A stretch of 64,000 nt of DNA from Chalciporus piperatus. Taxonomy: Eukaryota > Basidiomycota > Agaricomycetes > Boletales > Boletaceae. The notes below the pieces were generated by a model, which saw only the letters and a list, made by a program, of their open reading frames with translations, was not told where the DNA came from and made no database searches. Shown piece by piece: positions 35,471 through 51,234 of this stretch. The position numbers were made by a program, and so were the translations under genes. Each line of letters opens with the position of its first letter. Position 1 is the stretch's first letter. The stretch is taken from the NCBI GenBank assembly GCA_038093975.1, contig JBBPTG010000060.1:62001-126000 (forward strand), written 5' to 3'.

Positions 35471-38400
35471 ATGTCCGGAATAATGGGTTTCTTCAACTCC
35501 AAATTTCCCCCGACAATGAACCCACGCGACCGTCCATCAGATCCATTGTCTCGTCTCCGCTTCGCTCTTGAGACGATGCCGGGCTCGCGCAAATACGTTT
35601 TCACTCCAGCGACTCGTGCAGAGATTCTATCAGAGCTTTACGATGCTTTCTGGGGCCCGTACGCCCATCTCTTCCTTCCACTCTCCAACTCGAGTCTTCC
35701 AATGCATGCCACTCTCAGCCAAGTCCAAGCAGAACTCGGTTTCGCAGGCGCAGGTCTGGACGACCCAACAGTGCCTGGACGTCCTTGTGGACACATATTC
35801 ACTAAAGGAGAGAGCTGTTTCCGCTGCAAGTAAGTGAACGCGTTCCTTCCATCTCTGCCTGCTTTATCTCCTATTCTCCAGGGATTGTGCGCTCGACGAA
35901 AGCTGCGTCTTGTGTGGACGCTGCTTCCGTGCCAGCTCCCACAAAGATCACAATGTCAGCTTCTTCATCGCACAACAGTCGGGAGGCTGCTGCGACTGCG
36001 GGGACGCTGAAGCTTGGCGCCACAGCATTCAATGTCCTCACCATCCTCTCCTCAAAGATGCCGATCGTACCATTGAACCCCCATCCACGGCCGACACGAC
36101 CCCCAGAGTCCTCCCGAAGTCAATATCTGATGGAGAAATCCCTCCTGTCCCTCATTACCCCTTCCGCGCTGCTTTCCCCCCTGAACTTAGAGACAACATG
36201 GGCCGCACCATCGGATACGCCCTCGATTTCTTATTAGACACTCTCGACAGCTCACCAGACGAACCGACCGTGCCATCGAACGAAGCTGACCTTCGGCTCC
36301 AGCCCACGGCGGACCCTATGCAGAAAGACCAATATTGTGTCATCATCTGGAACGATGACAAGCACTCCTTTGATGAAGTCATTCAACTCATTTGCGACAC
36401 GACAAACCGCGATCGCAGAGAAGCCACAGCAATGGCTCTCGCCATCGACGAACTCGGTCGCGAGATCATCGACATGAACACCAATGTCCCACGTCTCCTT
36501 GAGATAGCCCAAGTTATCTCGAAAATTGAAATCGGTATTACCGTTCGGAGGGCGTATGACACGTTCAGAGAACAGGTCGCTATGGTAATAATCGAGTGGC
36601 TACTTGACCTCACGCGCAGTAGACTTGGAGCAGACACGCTCATCATCCGCGAGGTGATCGCAGCTGAACTGCTTTCACCCAGACGCCGCGAAAGCCATCT
36701 CTACGGCCCTGCATCACACATCCCAGACCTAGACAGCGAAATTGCCAGTCCGCGTAGGATCGACTGGCTGTTCCTCTACCATACTCGGCTTTGGAAGAAG
36801 CCTCGTATCAGCCTGAAGGAAATCTATGCATCCGTTCTCATACTATCTCACCCCCACAAACTAGCCATCGGTATGTGATCCCGTTTTGAATTTTCTTCAG
36901 AGCCTGACCCGTCTTGCAGGCAGTCGGTTCGCCGTCGTTTATCCACGCATTGTCGACGCATATCTCCTTGTCGACCGAGAAGCGGAAACGTCCATCAAGT
37001 ACTTTGCCCTTCAGCTCTTTACCGTTCCTTCTGTCGCAAGTCACATCGTACGCAACCATGACCTAGTCACGCGCCTCCTCGATATCATCATCAACTTCTT
37101 CACAAATCAGATCGCCGATAAACGTATCCTCAGCACTACACTCGCCGCGCCTGAAAATGCGGAGCTCGACGTTGACAGCTTCCCATTCAAGTCCAAGCGT
37201 TTCATGCCGGTCTTCAGCGACCTTCGGTATCTCTGCCATAACGAACCCGTCCAACAACTCATCGCCCGCAATCCTTCTTTTATCCACAAGTTCGCGAAGG
37301 TGTGCCAGCTCTTCATGTGTGTCCATCCGAACAAACGCGCAGCGACGAGCCACGTCGAGTATGAGACGGACGCTTGGATAAGCGTCTTCAATGTCACTCT
37401 ATCCCTGTCACGTGTCATCAAGGTCTATGGAGAGGCCTTCTCATGGGCCACTCCCTCTGAGCTCATCAGTGCAATCTCAATAGTCGTAAAGGATATTCTT
37501 TCGGTATGCAGGTTAGCGAATGACAAGCTCGACAAGAACAAATTTACGAAACCGTCGTTCCACGATGTTATCTTTGGAGACGTCGAGTACACGATCATGG
37601 AGTTCGATGTCCTGGAGGGTTGGGTCAGTTTCCACCATTCATTGCATTGGCTTTTGGCAGAGCTACTGAAGCACGTCGATATCCTTTCCGAGGAATCTTT
37701 AATGCGAGTTGGTGTGGCAAGCGTGCGGGACTTGTTTACGCGGATCACAACAGAGGATGCCATCCTTACGTTGATCGACTTCCCGCTACGAGGTAGGTTT
37801 CCCAATTATCTTTGCTGTCACTCGTGAGTTCAGCTGGGACTTCAGTGCTTGCGATGGTCGCCCAGATTCGCTCTGGGCTGTGGGTCCGCAATGGCTTCCC
37901 GATACGCGGTCAACTACTCCACTACCGAGACTTCATGCTCCGCGAGCTCTGCTATGACCAAGACCTCTTCATCCTTCAAACATCACTCATCATTCTTGAT
38001 CCCAACACTGTCATCGTCAGCATCCTCGACCGCTTCAAGCTCCTCCAATTCTTCACTGGAGCAGTCGTTCATCCTACGTACGAAAGCCCGCAGTTGTCCA
38101 GCATGGTGGAAGAGGTATTATACATCATCATCACCCTCTTAACCGAGAAAGGTAGCGCGATCAAGATGCCCCTTCCCGTCGCCGTTCGCCGCGAAATTAT
38201 TCACGCGCTCGCAGCTGGACCGTGTTCCTACACCGACCTCGTCAAACGAGTCGCCGAGCGCATGGTGGACGACATCTGTTTCGAGCATGTTCTCCGCGAA
38301 GTCGCCAATTTCAGAGCACCGGAGGCAACAACCGATATAGGGACGTACGAGCTCAAAGAGGAGCTTTACGACGAAGTCAACCCGTTCTACTACCACTACG

Positions 38401-41241
38401 CGCGGAACAGACGAGAAGAGGTTGAGGCGGTTCTCAAATCGCGTTTGAAGAAGAAGACGGGCGAGGTGGATCCTGTGATCGTGCCCAAGCCCATCGGGAT
38501 TGAAACGGGCCCGTTCTCCATCTTACCCTCTCTCCTGGAATCAGAAGCTCTCCTTCAAGTCATGTTCTATGCGATCTACAATATCCTCGTGTTGACAGAG
38601 GCTGCGGGGACGACGCCTCCTTCGTCGGAAGCGATACTAGATCAAGCGTTTTATCTCATCATGATCGCCCTCGTGGAGCGTGCGTCGGTGTTCAGCCACC
38701 TCTCTGCTATCAAAGTCTTCGGAGATGGAAAGAATTTGATTGACATCATCTGTGCGATGGAGCACGCGGAGCATTTCAAACCATATGCGGCGCGAGTGGG
38801 CTGGATTTTAGGAGAGATGTCCAAGTTCGTTCCCGAGGAAGTCCGTGTACGTCGCAAGGTGGTTCCCGTCGTGGATTCTGGACTGGACACCGAAACGCTC
38901 AAGAAACGTGCAGCAAAGGCACGTAAGGAAGCTATCATGGCCCAAATGAAAGCCCAGCAGGCGAGCTTTGCCATCAACTTCGAAGAGGTGGACGATGAAG
39001 AAGATGAAGACATGGAGACACCGGAGGAGGAAGTGCAATACGGCTCGTGTATAGTCTGCCAAGAAGATCTCAACGACTCGAAGCCGTGGGGCATGCTTGG
39101 ACTTATCCAACCTAGCCGTTTGCTCAGGAAACACCCTGACAGCCACAGCTCGTATCTTAACGATTTGATGGGGATGCAACCATCGCTCGACCGTAATTCC
39201 CAGCCACCACCTCCGTCGACTTTCTCTTCTGTTGACGCGAACCTCTTGGAAGATGTCACACAGTTCCCTCCCAATTTCGATGGTTTCCCAGCTCAACATA
39301 CTCGCTTTGGTCTACACACATTCATGTGCGGCCATATGATGCACACCGAATGCTTCCAGGTTTACAACGCGTCGGTTCGTCAACGGCATCGATCACACGC
39401 TACGAGGAATCATCCGGAGAACATTCTTCGCAAAGAATATATCTGTCCTCTGTGCAAGAGCCTCGGTAACATCATCGTTCCCGTGTCTCTCCCATCGACT
39501 CTCCCATCGACCAACATCCCGTTCCCCGACTGGATCCGCGCAGTTGGGATATCGATCCTCAAGTCAAAGCCCGACACCGTGATGGACTCGTTGCAGTTCA
39601 GGAACGGGACGGGCGAATTCGTGTTCTGGAGCGGACAAGACCCCAATTATGCTCTCCAGATTCGGCGCGCGGATAACTTTGACATGTACAAGATGTTGGA
39701 TAGTCTGGTAAACGTAGCCAAGACTTTCTCGCAACAAACGCGACATCTACGAGAGAGGCCGGAGCCGGAACCTGGTGAAAGAGGGTCTGGAATTTACTTG
39801 CCGGAGGAGCTCATCGGATACACGATCTCTTCCCTCGAGGTTGCGACCCGCGGTGCCGGTTCTGCCAGGGGAAACGTTGCGGACGCCCTGACGGAGACGC
39901 AAGTTCGGATGGTCCGGTCTTTACTTGGGTGCCTAGCCTCTCTGGCGAAAATCGAGCTTGAAGGGCGGCCAGATGGAGGCAAAGAGGCTGTAAAACAGGC
40001 CATCATCAAACGCCTGCTACCCGAATGGAGCAGAACGTCTCTCACCTCCTACTCCTATCCATTGCTCCTCCGCGACCCATTCACTGTGCTCGTTGAGACC
40101 GCTGCTGTCGCTCCGGAGATGCTCCAACACGTCCTCGTTCTGTGCTACTACGCCTGCCTGGCGCGCACCGTCATCGGGATGGTATACGTCCTGAACAAGG
40201 CACGGTCCTGCAGCTCCATCCAGGTCGTTTCACGGAGCCACGCTGAATTGTTCGGCGACGTGAGGATGTTCTTCATGTCCGTCGTTCGGCATTCACCTGT
40301 GTTCGAGCACACGGCAACGCTCGTCTTTGAAATGTTTGGCGAGGCTCGAATCGAGAAATTGCTTTATGCTTTCACTCTTCCTTTCCTACGCCGGGCAGCC
40401 ATTCTTTGTCGCTCCGTCCTTCCGAATGCATTCACGACACCCTCGTCTAGTGGCACAGAAGATGATAACGAATATCGTCGACTACTCGCACTGCTTCACA
40501 TTCCTCCGCTCTCAGACCTACCCAACCAAGACACACTACAAAACGCACTGTCGGGATGGTGTGCCCACTACGGCCATTCCCATGCCGCGTCTCAACTGAA
40601 CTGCGGTGTCGTCCTCGATTATCCCGCCGTCTATCGCCTCGCCCGGCTCCCTGTTGTGCTTGACAATCTCTTCAATGGGAGGGACAAGGTCATGCGGTGC
40701 GTACGGTGCAATACGGTGCCTGTCGATGCCGCCATCTGCCTGATATGTGGCGCGACGTGCTGTATGCTCAGTCATTGTTGCATGGACGTCGACTCGAACG
40801 GGAGAGGAGAGTGTAATATGCACACTCGAGAGTGAGTGTTGGACGTTTCACATGAACGGTTTTATTATTATTGAATATTGAATATTGATCGCTCATTTTT
40901 GGCTTTCTAGGTGCGGTGGCGCGATCGGGTTATATTTCATCGTGAAAAGATGTTCGTTGCTCTACCTCTACGCGAACAATGGGTCGTTTGCGCAGTCTCC
41001 TTATCTGGACGTGCATGGAGAGGTTGATATTTCGATGAGGTGCGTGAATCGATCGTTCTCGTTTAACAGGAATGGGATGGCTGACCTAGGGATATTACCC
41101 CAAAGGCGCGGGAGACGACAGTATCTGCATGGTCCTCGATGGGAGGAGATACGGAAGACATGGTTGAGCCACGGCGTCCCGACGACCGTCGCACGAAAGC
41201 TAGAGAGCACCGTCGACAGCGGTGGATGGGAGATGCTTTGA
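35471..41241 (+). CDS. UBR1: E3 ubiquitin ligase, N-recognin UBR1
   Basis: Six exons, 35471-35829, 35882-36870, 36920-37792, 37846-40831, 40911-41039 and 41106-41241, give 1,823 residues in phase. The ATG at 35471 is chosen because the frame extends upstream only through a TTG. The UBR box at about residues 104-175 (RPCGHIFTKGESCFRCKDCA, CVLCGRCF, CCDCGDAEAW) binds basic N-degrons. The ClpS-like domain at about 268-345 (YCVIIWNDDKHSFDEVIQLI) binds bulky hydrophobic N-termini. A RING-type domain lies at about 1140-1280 (CIVCQEDL, CGHMMHTECF, CPLCKSLGN). The C-terminal part carries Cys/His pairs (MRCVRCNTVPVDAAICLICG) and GGAIGLYFIVKRCSLLYLYA, the UBLC-type autoinhibitory end. The protein ubiquitylates N-degron substrates with a Rad6-type E2. 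It is full length, with no break. Confidence 0.97.
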
Positions 41242-41379
41242 GAAATCAAGGTTCGTTCGGCGCATCGGTTTTTCAAAGATGCATCATCGTTTTCGCAGTC
41301 TCGTAACTACAAATGTATGTTATGTATAGCAAGCTTCATAGGGTACTACACAAATTCAGAGGTATTTTATTTTACAATG

Positions 41380-43886
<2,507 letters not shown>

Positions 43887-44522
43887 ATGTCCGATTTCAC
43901 CGTTCTCGTTTCCCCCACGCCATTATATCCCAGACCACAATCGCCCTTAACTTTCAATTTCGCCCGTCGAAGTGAAAATGATCTCACTCGGCCAGTCATG
44001 GTCACTTTGGAGGATGTTGATCCAGACGAAGGTCCACGTTCTCCAATCGAAGTTCGTAACTTGAACGACTCCCTGCTCTCTCCACCAAGGAAATCCTTCA
44101 GGAGACCATTGTCACCTCCCAAGCGCCCCGTATCAGCTCCTCCACTCAGCCCTCCGCCGAAGGACCCAGTGGCAGTCACCCCACCCAGAACAAGCCTTCC
44201 AAGGCGAGCCTTCTCTTCTTCCACACCTACCGATACTAGGTGCGAGCTCCCTCGGCCACCCCCACCACTTTGTGAGTGTATCACTTTCTCGGCGCCCTGA
44301 ACTGTCTAACGCCTTGCAGTTCGCCCGACTACTTTTTGGCGAAAGACGAAGCGGTCTGGCGTCACGGGTGCATCGTATTCCCCCTCCTCCCATCTTATAC
44401 GCCGATCTACCTTCATTGCTGCCGGTCTCTCTTTCGACAGGCCTGCAGCAGACCTCTCCGCTCTTTGTGTAGAATCCCGAGTGTCCCTTCTCGTGCTCGG
44501 TCCCGACTACAATCCGCGATAG
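43887..44522 (+). CDS. Pro-rich small protein, unknown
   Basis: Two exons, 43887-44271 and 44320-44522, give 195 residues across a 48-base GT-AG intron. The first half is Pro/Ser-rich and probably disordered: MSDFTVLVSPTPLYPRPQSP, SPPRKSFRRPLSPPKRPVSA. The second exon reads TTFWRKTKRSGVTGASYSPS then LSALCVESRVSLLVLGPDYN and looks more compact. A different phase of exon 2 is also open and would run on into the membrane-protein frame downstream; I prefer two genes because a TATA-like element lies between them. No recognised domain. Confidence 0.55.
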
Positions 44523-44549
44523 AATCTCTTCCACGGCGAAGAATCATGG

Positions 44550-44558
44550 TGTATATAA
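44550..44558 (+). promoter_or_regulatory. TATA-like element before membrane-protein gene
   Basis: GTATATAAAGGCGCC lies about 95 bases upstream of the ATG at 44648, between the two genes, and argues for a separate promoter. Confidence 0.4.
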
Positions 44559-44647
44559 AGGCGCCGGTTACATCTATTACTCCCTTAAATACCTTACCGA
44601 CAACCACCCATCCGGGCAGTGTCAACCATCACCAACTTAATCGAGCT

Positions 44648-46514
44648 ATGCCAACTACTTCTTCTGACCCGCTGTCCGAGTATCCCACCTCAGGAGACAC
44701 GACAACATCGCTCACGGATACCGATACCTCAGACCTCGATGTGGGAGTAGCAACTAGCGTTCCGGGTGTAGTGGTGTCAAGTGACACATTGACGGAGTCT
44801 CTCATCCAGATTACCGCACTACCTCCAGCGACAACACTACTCCAAACTGTGGCGCCAAAGCTTGCATACGACCGTCAATTCAACATACTCTATCTCACAC
44901 CCCTCTTCGCTGTTCTTGGTATCGTGCTTGGCGTCATAGTTGTGGTCCTTGGGTTCAAATGGCGCGCACGCCGACGGCGCTGGCGTCGGACCTCAACTCT
45001 TCAACCTGGTCCTCCATATGCCCCACCGGAAAACGACGTCGAGGATCGCCTGCTCGTTCATGGATCTCAGAGCATGGAGCAAGTCTCGCTCTTTGCCGCT
45101 AGCACTCCCAGCAAATTCACGGTCCATGGCTCGCGTTACACACCCAAACGTAGCCTTGCTTGGCCGACGTTTGACAAAGATCGACCATCCTCGTATTCTC
45201 AACGATCCTATACTGAGACCATCATCCCCTCGATCGATGGCGAGAGATTCACGGTTCTCGTACAAGATGACCCATTTCTTGTGACACCCACGGGAGCCAC
45301 AGAACAATCGCCAAAGGACCTCTCTTTACCTCGGATACGTGTGTCAGAGCCTATGGAGGATCGCAATCACCTCCAAGAACCAGATCCCGGCTCACCAAAG
45401 CCATTCCGTCGGAGCATGTTTGACATATTGAAGGTTCGCGGTCTTTACCGACCTGTACCCAACGCATACCCCGAGTAGGTTGCTATTGACTCCAGCGAGT
45501 ATGCAATGCTAACAGGCAAAACTTTGCATTATTAGCTCCGAGACCGAGAGAGTCGTGTTGCTTTCTGGGAGCACTAATGTTACCGGAGCGGAGCGCCTTT
45601 CCCTGGAAGGCAAGCTTGGCTCCAATGATACACAGGACAGCATGGTTGATATGACAGAGGGCAAGGGAAGCGTCAATGGCCTGGGAATTCTGCCGGGGCA
45701 GGAGATTCAGTTCACAGAAGCTTCTCTAACTTCGCCCAAACCGGTCGAGAGCGCGCGAAAGCCCCGTATCGTGACTCCGTACCCCTCGGAAACTCAAGTG
45801 ACTCTGAAGCAGAAAGAAACCGTCGATGAACGGGCCGAAAATAGAGTCAGGGGCGAGCGAATCGACGAGAAGCAAGCCCAAGATATCTACACGAAAGCCC
45901 CTGAGCGACGTCGTTCCCGTCCCCGTAGCCAAAAGCCGTTGACTGGTGCTTCGAGACGGTTTTCTGCTCCCGATGTGCATGCGTCAGTCTTACCTCTCAG
46001 CCCTCCGTCGTTGATGTCTCCTCCACTCGAGAAATCACTGTTCTTCACCTCCTCGACATCTTCCAGTGCATTTCTTAGCCGCGCGAATACGCTTCCCATC
46101 AGTAGTTCTCAGACGCTGCGAACTGTGGGATGCTCGCCCGAAGCATCTCTATTCCCGCTTCCTTCCAAGGGGGCGAGGTTTAGGAAGAAGTTGCGCACGA
46201 GAAGATCCGCCCCACCTCTACCGTACCCATCGTACCCTGATGTCGTCGACACGCAGTCCACATCGCGAGATCAGACGACCTCCACCGAGTTTACAAGGCT
46301 TCCCGCCTCCCCTGGATCCCCGAAACCAAAGGGTCGTTCTACCAGCGCGACGAGCCTCGAGACCATGAGCGGGATGTGGTCATACGTGTCGCTGTCTCCC
46401 ACCGCATTTGCGCTTACGCTGGGTGCTTCCCCGAGCGATGAGGTGCTAAGCAAGGTGAACGACATTGTCGCTCAGGGTTATAACATGAAGGCTGAAGTGG
46501 ATGGACGGGGTTGA
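44648..46514 (+). CDS. Single-pass membrane protein, Ser/Thr-rich ectodomain
   Basis: Two exons, 44648-45474 and 45536-46514, give 601 residues in phase. Residues 1-70 are rich in Ser, Thr and Asp (SGDTTTSLTDTDTSDLDVG), a likely O-glycosylated outer part without an obvious signal peptide. A transmembrane helix at about residues 80-103 (ILYLTPLFAVLGIVLGVIVV) is followed by a strongly basic stop-transfer segment, RARRRRWRR. The rest is cytoplasmic and disordered, with repeated Ser/Pro phosphorylation-type sites, and ends in a short folded-looking segment (SPTAFALTLGASPSDEVLSK). The layout resembles fungal wall-stress or Mid2-like sensors, but no WSC domain is present. Function unknown. Confidence 0.7.
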
Positions 46515-48325
46515 GAGCGTGGATGACTGGTTTGAATCACGCTAATTTATTGTGCATGCCTTTCGTGTGTAGTGGGTTATAATTGAGTCCCGTTGAATAA
46601 ATGGATAAATCTTTGGAAAAATCAGCGATCAATATGATTGGATCCCCCGAATTGACGCATTAGCATCATCGGCGCCTATCTTCCCCCACCAGGGATAACC
46701 TTGGCAGTGGGATCTCCATGAATTTGCAATGAGGTAATAACCGAGAAAGCGGGTTTGAAACAATACTCCTGTCACTACTTGTTGACCCAGAAACCAAATG
46801 GTAGCCTGTGAACCGAGTCGACCCATAAAAATCACAGTTTGGACTTCCTGGGATATCTCAGACCCAACCGATTTAGTGTACTTGAGCATCTGTAAGTGCT
46901 GTGACGCTCTAGTTGACCTTAACCTGTAATGGATTTCCGGGGCTGTAGTCCGGGCGAGGAAGACCAGAATCCAGTGCCGTTTCCAGTGCTGGCGGTACGC
47001 TGTTTCGTTGTATAATCCTTGCTTTGGCAAACCACGACATCTCTGTGATCCTGATGGAAAAAAAGTCTTTCGTCGCCGATTTTGGCTCTCCACCCGTCCA
47101 TTAACTACTTTTCAGAGCACAGTACCAGTTCGCGTTGCAGCAGTGGTCGCTGATGTTTGCCAGGCCACGCGGATCCGAAGTGGCAGCTTGGACGGCGTAG
47201 TCTGTGGTATCGTCACAGCAGCCAAGGACACCGAGTTGGTCAATTGGCAAGCGATAAGCTCAACCTGGAAATGAGTTGACCAACCTGTGGTCATATCGGT
47301 CACCCGGAAAGTACAGCTACTCGGGAAAGATGAAACTGTGGGCGCGAGGAGCGGGCAGCGTGCTGTGTTCCTACCTGGTTGCCTACCGGAAGACCCGCAT
47401 GGAGGCCGCGTCGCAATCCCTGGCCCCACGATACCCTTCATTTGAGAACCTGCTCCGCCCGAGGCGTTTCGTCATCAGAAGTTAAACTCGGCAGCGGTTT
47501 CAAGTTCCTGCAATACCTGATTGTATCATTGGCTGAAAACTGACCTTATGACGTCCACTGACGATGGGACATCGATAGCTTTAGCCCCTGACCGAAAATA
47601 TGACCGATGTATGACCGATGAGTCTGAGTTGCGTACTTACTGGTGTTTCGGAGACAGTGCTGAATGTCACACTGAAGCCACACGATGTCGGGGATGACAA
47701 CCTCCCGATTCCGGGCCGATTCTGATTCAAAGCCTCGATTAGCTAAGCCACCCATTTTTGGAGAGTGTCGTTGGTTCACAGGATGGTCGGCTGCCAACTG
47801 ATGACAGCAGGATCAGAGTAAGCGGTCAAATAAGGCAGATGTCGCCCTTGAAATGCAGCGCCCGAAGGGCCTCTCGCATCCCACCACTCTCTACAGGGAT
47901 CCGTTGGGTGGTTCGCTCGCTGTAAGTTCCCCCTCTTCCGTTTCACGTATAAATGGCCGCCGACGTCTCTGATTTCCCACCCGATGATGCTTCCGTCATG
48001 CCAGGGTGTCCTGCTCTTTTTTTCTGTCCGCGCTTTAAGGCGTACACTGAGATCAACACGATAATGTGGGACTTGCGGGGCAATCAACAGGTCCAAGATC
48101 CCCCCATGACGTTGAATCCTCGCTTTCCGAGGCCTAGGTGTGTTCATAAAGCTAGCGGCCGAGACAACCCTTCCTGACTATCGCAATTCTTGAATCAGTT
48201 CGAGTATGGCCCCGCAGATGAGGTGAGCGCGCTCGATAGGTTCGTTGTTTTCTCTGTCCCAAACGTGTGCAAATAGACAAACAGCGCCCGCATATCCAAC
48301 ACCGTTCCTTCCTCTTGGTTTGCCG
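46515..48325. other. Intergenic 1.8 kb
   Basis: Nothing supportable. Minus-strand frames at 46629-47093, 47112-47441 and 47776-48147 and a plus frame at 47276-47485 are open but show no domain and no consistent splice model. Confidence 0.45.
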
Positions 48326-50464
48326 ATGGCCCCTCCCAAACAGGCACCTGTTCCCAAGTGAGTAGGACTTGGAATACGTTTTTCTAACCACTTTGCTAAG
48401 CTCGTATACAGCACGCAGTAAGTGGAGAATGCTCGGATCAAACCCGAGGATTTTTTTTCACGTGCGATTTCTTTCCAGCGCTTCTTACAATACATTCCCG
48501 CGTTCTGTCGTCGTCTCGGGGACGTCTCCTCCGCGTGGTGCCCCCGGACCCCCACCCCGAGCACCAACTGCACGTCTTGTTCCGGTGAATGCTCCTTCCC
48601 AGCATTATTCGAGCAGCTACCATCGTTCGTACGGGCATCAACACTCGCACACTGTTTCCGCGGCAACAACGCGCCATGTTCATTATGCGGATGATTCTCG
48701 ACCACGACATTTGTCCGCTCAGAGCTCTCATAGTTCCGCACAAGCAGTCCCAGTCCCGGCACCGGCACCCCAACCACGTCACAGAACTTTAAGTACCCAT
48801 GCCCCGCAGCCGGTTGTCCTACCCGTACATGCCCACCAATCAACCCAGGGGTATCGAAGACGAGCAAACTCGATGGGGAACACTGCTGCACCTGTGATAA
48901 TAAATGTCAGACCACCTACTTCGCAGCACCCGGCTCGCGTCCAACAAGGGCGATTTGAATATTCAAAGTGTACAGGTCGTAAGAAGGCTCTTTGTGTGAG
49001 TGAGAAAGATGAGCGATATATTAGATGTGAAGAGATGATCGTTTTGGCTGTGTAGATCGGCATCAATTACATTGGTCAAAAACGCGAACTTCACGGCTGC
49101 ATCAATGACTCCAAGAACATGAAGAGATTCCTCACAAGTGAGTACCCTTCCCGTCTTGCATCGAATGATACACTCATCGAGGCACATTCCTAGCTCAATG
49201 GAGCTTCAAGGAAGGAGATATCGTCATGTTGATGGATCAGACAACCAACCCACGGCAGATACCCACAAGGAAGAATATAATCGACGCCATGCAATGGCTT
49301 GTAAAGGACGCCCAACCACATGATTCGTTATTCTTCCACTGTGAGAGAAGTAAACACTGTCATTCCACTGGTCCCAATTTCTCGCATTGTCTGGTCAGAT
49401 TCAGGACACGGTGGACAAATACCCGATACCCACGATGACAAGACTGATGGATTAGATGAAGGTGAGGGCATCCTTTCTCGCTATGAAAACGGTTCGTTCA
49501 AGGGGAACGGTAGTTATATTCCCAGTGGATTACAAGACGGCGGGTGTTATCATAGATGACGTGAGTCGCAATTCCTCAGGACTTATCCTTATCCTGACTT
49601 CTGACCCATAGGAACTTCACCGACTTATGGTGGGCGAGAAACTTCTTCAGAAAGTGGGCTCGCTGATGTGATATCACCCAGGTCAAGTCCCTTCCAGCTG
49701 GCTGTCGTCTAACGGTAAGTCTTTGTTCCACTGTTCCGAATAATATTGCTGATTGGCGTGCGCAGGCCGTCTTCGATGTAAGTTGTATTCATTCTGTAGC
49801 ATGCCACGTTCTTAATGTTTGATATCTTCTAGTCATGTCATTCAGGGACTGCTCTCGGTGCGTCATCTTCCTCACAAGCCGAATTATACTGAACTATTTC
49901 TGTCGGCTAGACCTACCATACATCGTACGCGAGGGATCTATAAATCACTCTTACAATGCCGCTTACGTGACTCTCACAGTATCACCATGATGGGTCCTTG
50001 AAAACGAATCATATCGCTGACAGTTCACGAGCGAACAAGAAGACTTCTGCCGATGTTGTGTCGTTCGCGGCATGTAGGGATGACCAGACGAGTGCCGACA
50101 CCGTAGAGGGCGGCGTAGCTGTCGGTGCGATGAGCTATGTTCGTGTTTCTCTGAACGCGTCCGGGATCATGACTAACCTAGATCCACATCAGGCATTCTT
50201 GACATCGCTATGTGAGTGGATGCTTGTGAGGAGGATGAGTACGCGAGTGACACTCATGTACGGCATAGACCAGAAGCCAGCGCAGGGTTACTTGGAACTG
50301 CTGCTGTCTATCCGTGAAATTGTGCAGGTACACTATCAACAGAAGGCACAATTGTCAAGCGGTCATCGTATTGTACGTCTTTCATCTGTGATCGTGAAGC
50401 TCGTAGTACATGGGATTAACGATGACAATCTCACAGGACACCAACCTTCAATTTATCTTGTGAA
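48326..50464 (+). CDS. Type I metacaspase
   Basis: About 13 short exons starting MAPPKQAPVPK and ending with DTNLQFIL and TGA at 50462-50464. The N-terminal prodomain (about 185 residues) is rich in Pro, Ser, His and Gln. The caspase-like p20 domain begins KKALCIGINYIGQKRELHGC, then FKEGDIVMLMDQTTNPRQIP and [20 protein letters not shown]. The catalytic His is at 49407-49409 (HYSGHGGQ) and the catalytic Cys at 49836-49838 (DSCHSGTAL). The p10-like part has SADVVSFAACRDDQTSADTV, GGVAVGAMSY and LSSGHRIDTNLQ. Metacaspases are Ca-dependent Arg/Lys-specific cysteine proteases involved in protein quality control and cell death. Both catalytic residues are intact. Confidence 0.88.
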
Positions 50465-51234
50465 CCATGAATCAATGATCTGCTCTTGACCCACGATGTA
50501 GCCCGCTCCTTTGTTATTTAACGTCTACCCGCTGACGGTCTTTTCCTGGTTGGTTAGTTTACGAACCTGCTTGTTGTAATTCTGTGGATCAAGGTAGACT
50601 CGAGAGAATAATAATAAGTTATTTATTTAAATCTAGTGTTTTGCTCTGATCCCGTGACTGAGTTCGAAGTCGCGTTTTTATTTTTGTTTACGTGTTGTTT
50701 ACCTGAACACCTACAAGGACAAACAAGTTCGACTTTCTCGAGTCCCTCGTCGCTGTTTCTCTTCCCCGCGCCGTCGCATACAGCGAGATCAAGGAAACAA
50801 GGCCTTGCCATCGTCGACACTGTCGTAGTCGCTGTTGCAAGCCTTGTCGATTCAAGCCGTAAGTAATTTTACTTCGACGCTCAGAGGTCAGTTCAGTCTG
50901 CTATCAATATACAGGTCACTGAACAAGATACAGAGCCTCTAGAGCTCTGTTATTCAGTTAACTGATACAAGGAATCAACGAGTTATTTCAGCTAACGATT
51001 CGTTTTCAACACACAATACACTGACGCGCTTGCCAACGCTCGCGATTCAACGAAGCTCACTCGACTCAACGTCGAACGCCGCATTCAAGATCAAGATCTA
51101 ACGACTGCTCACATATTCCATTCATATCATCTCTTTTTCTCAGTTTTCGAGGTTCGAATTCTTGTTTCATAACGACTTGACGATCAGCACTGTTTTACGA
51201 TTTATTGTTGCATAACGACTCTTTTTATTGACTA
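50465..51234. other. Intergenic 0.8 kb
   Basis: No gene. AT-rich at 50600-50640. From 50880 on it probably contains the long 5' leader of the next gene (pyrimidine-rich patches near 51120-51150). Confidence 0.5.

Noticed and set aside
37425..37805. Minus-strand frame inside UBR1
   Set aside because: It is antisense to a UBR1 exon whose frame is supported by family motifs; composition mirrors the sense strand.
50998..51170. Possible RNA gene around the GGTTCGAATT word near 51150
   Set aside because: Only the B-box-like word is present; the region fits the 5' leader of the large gene.
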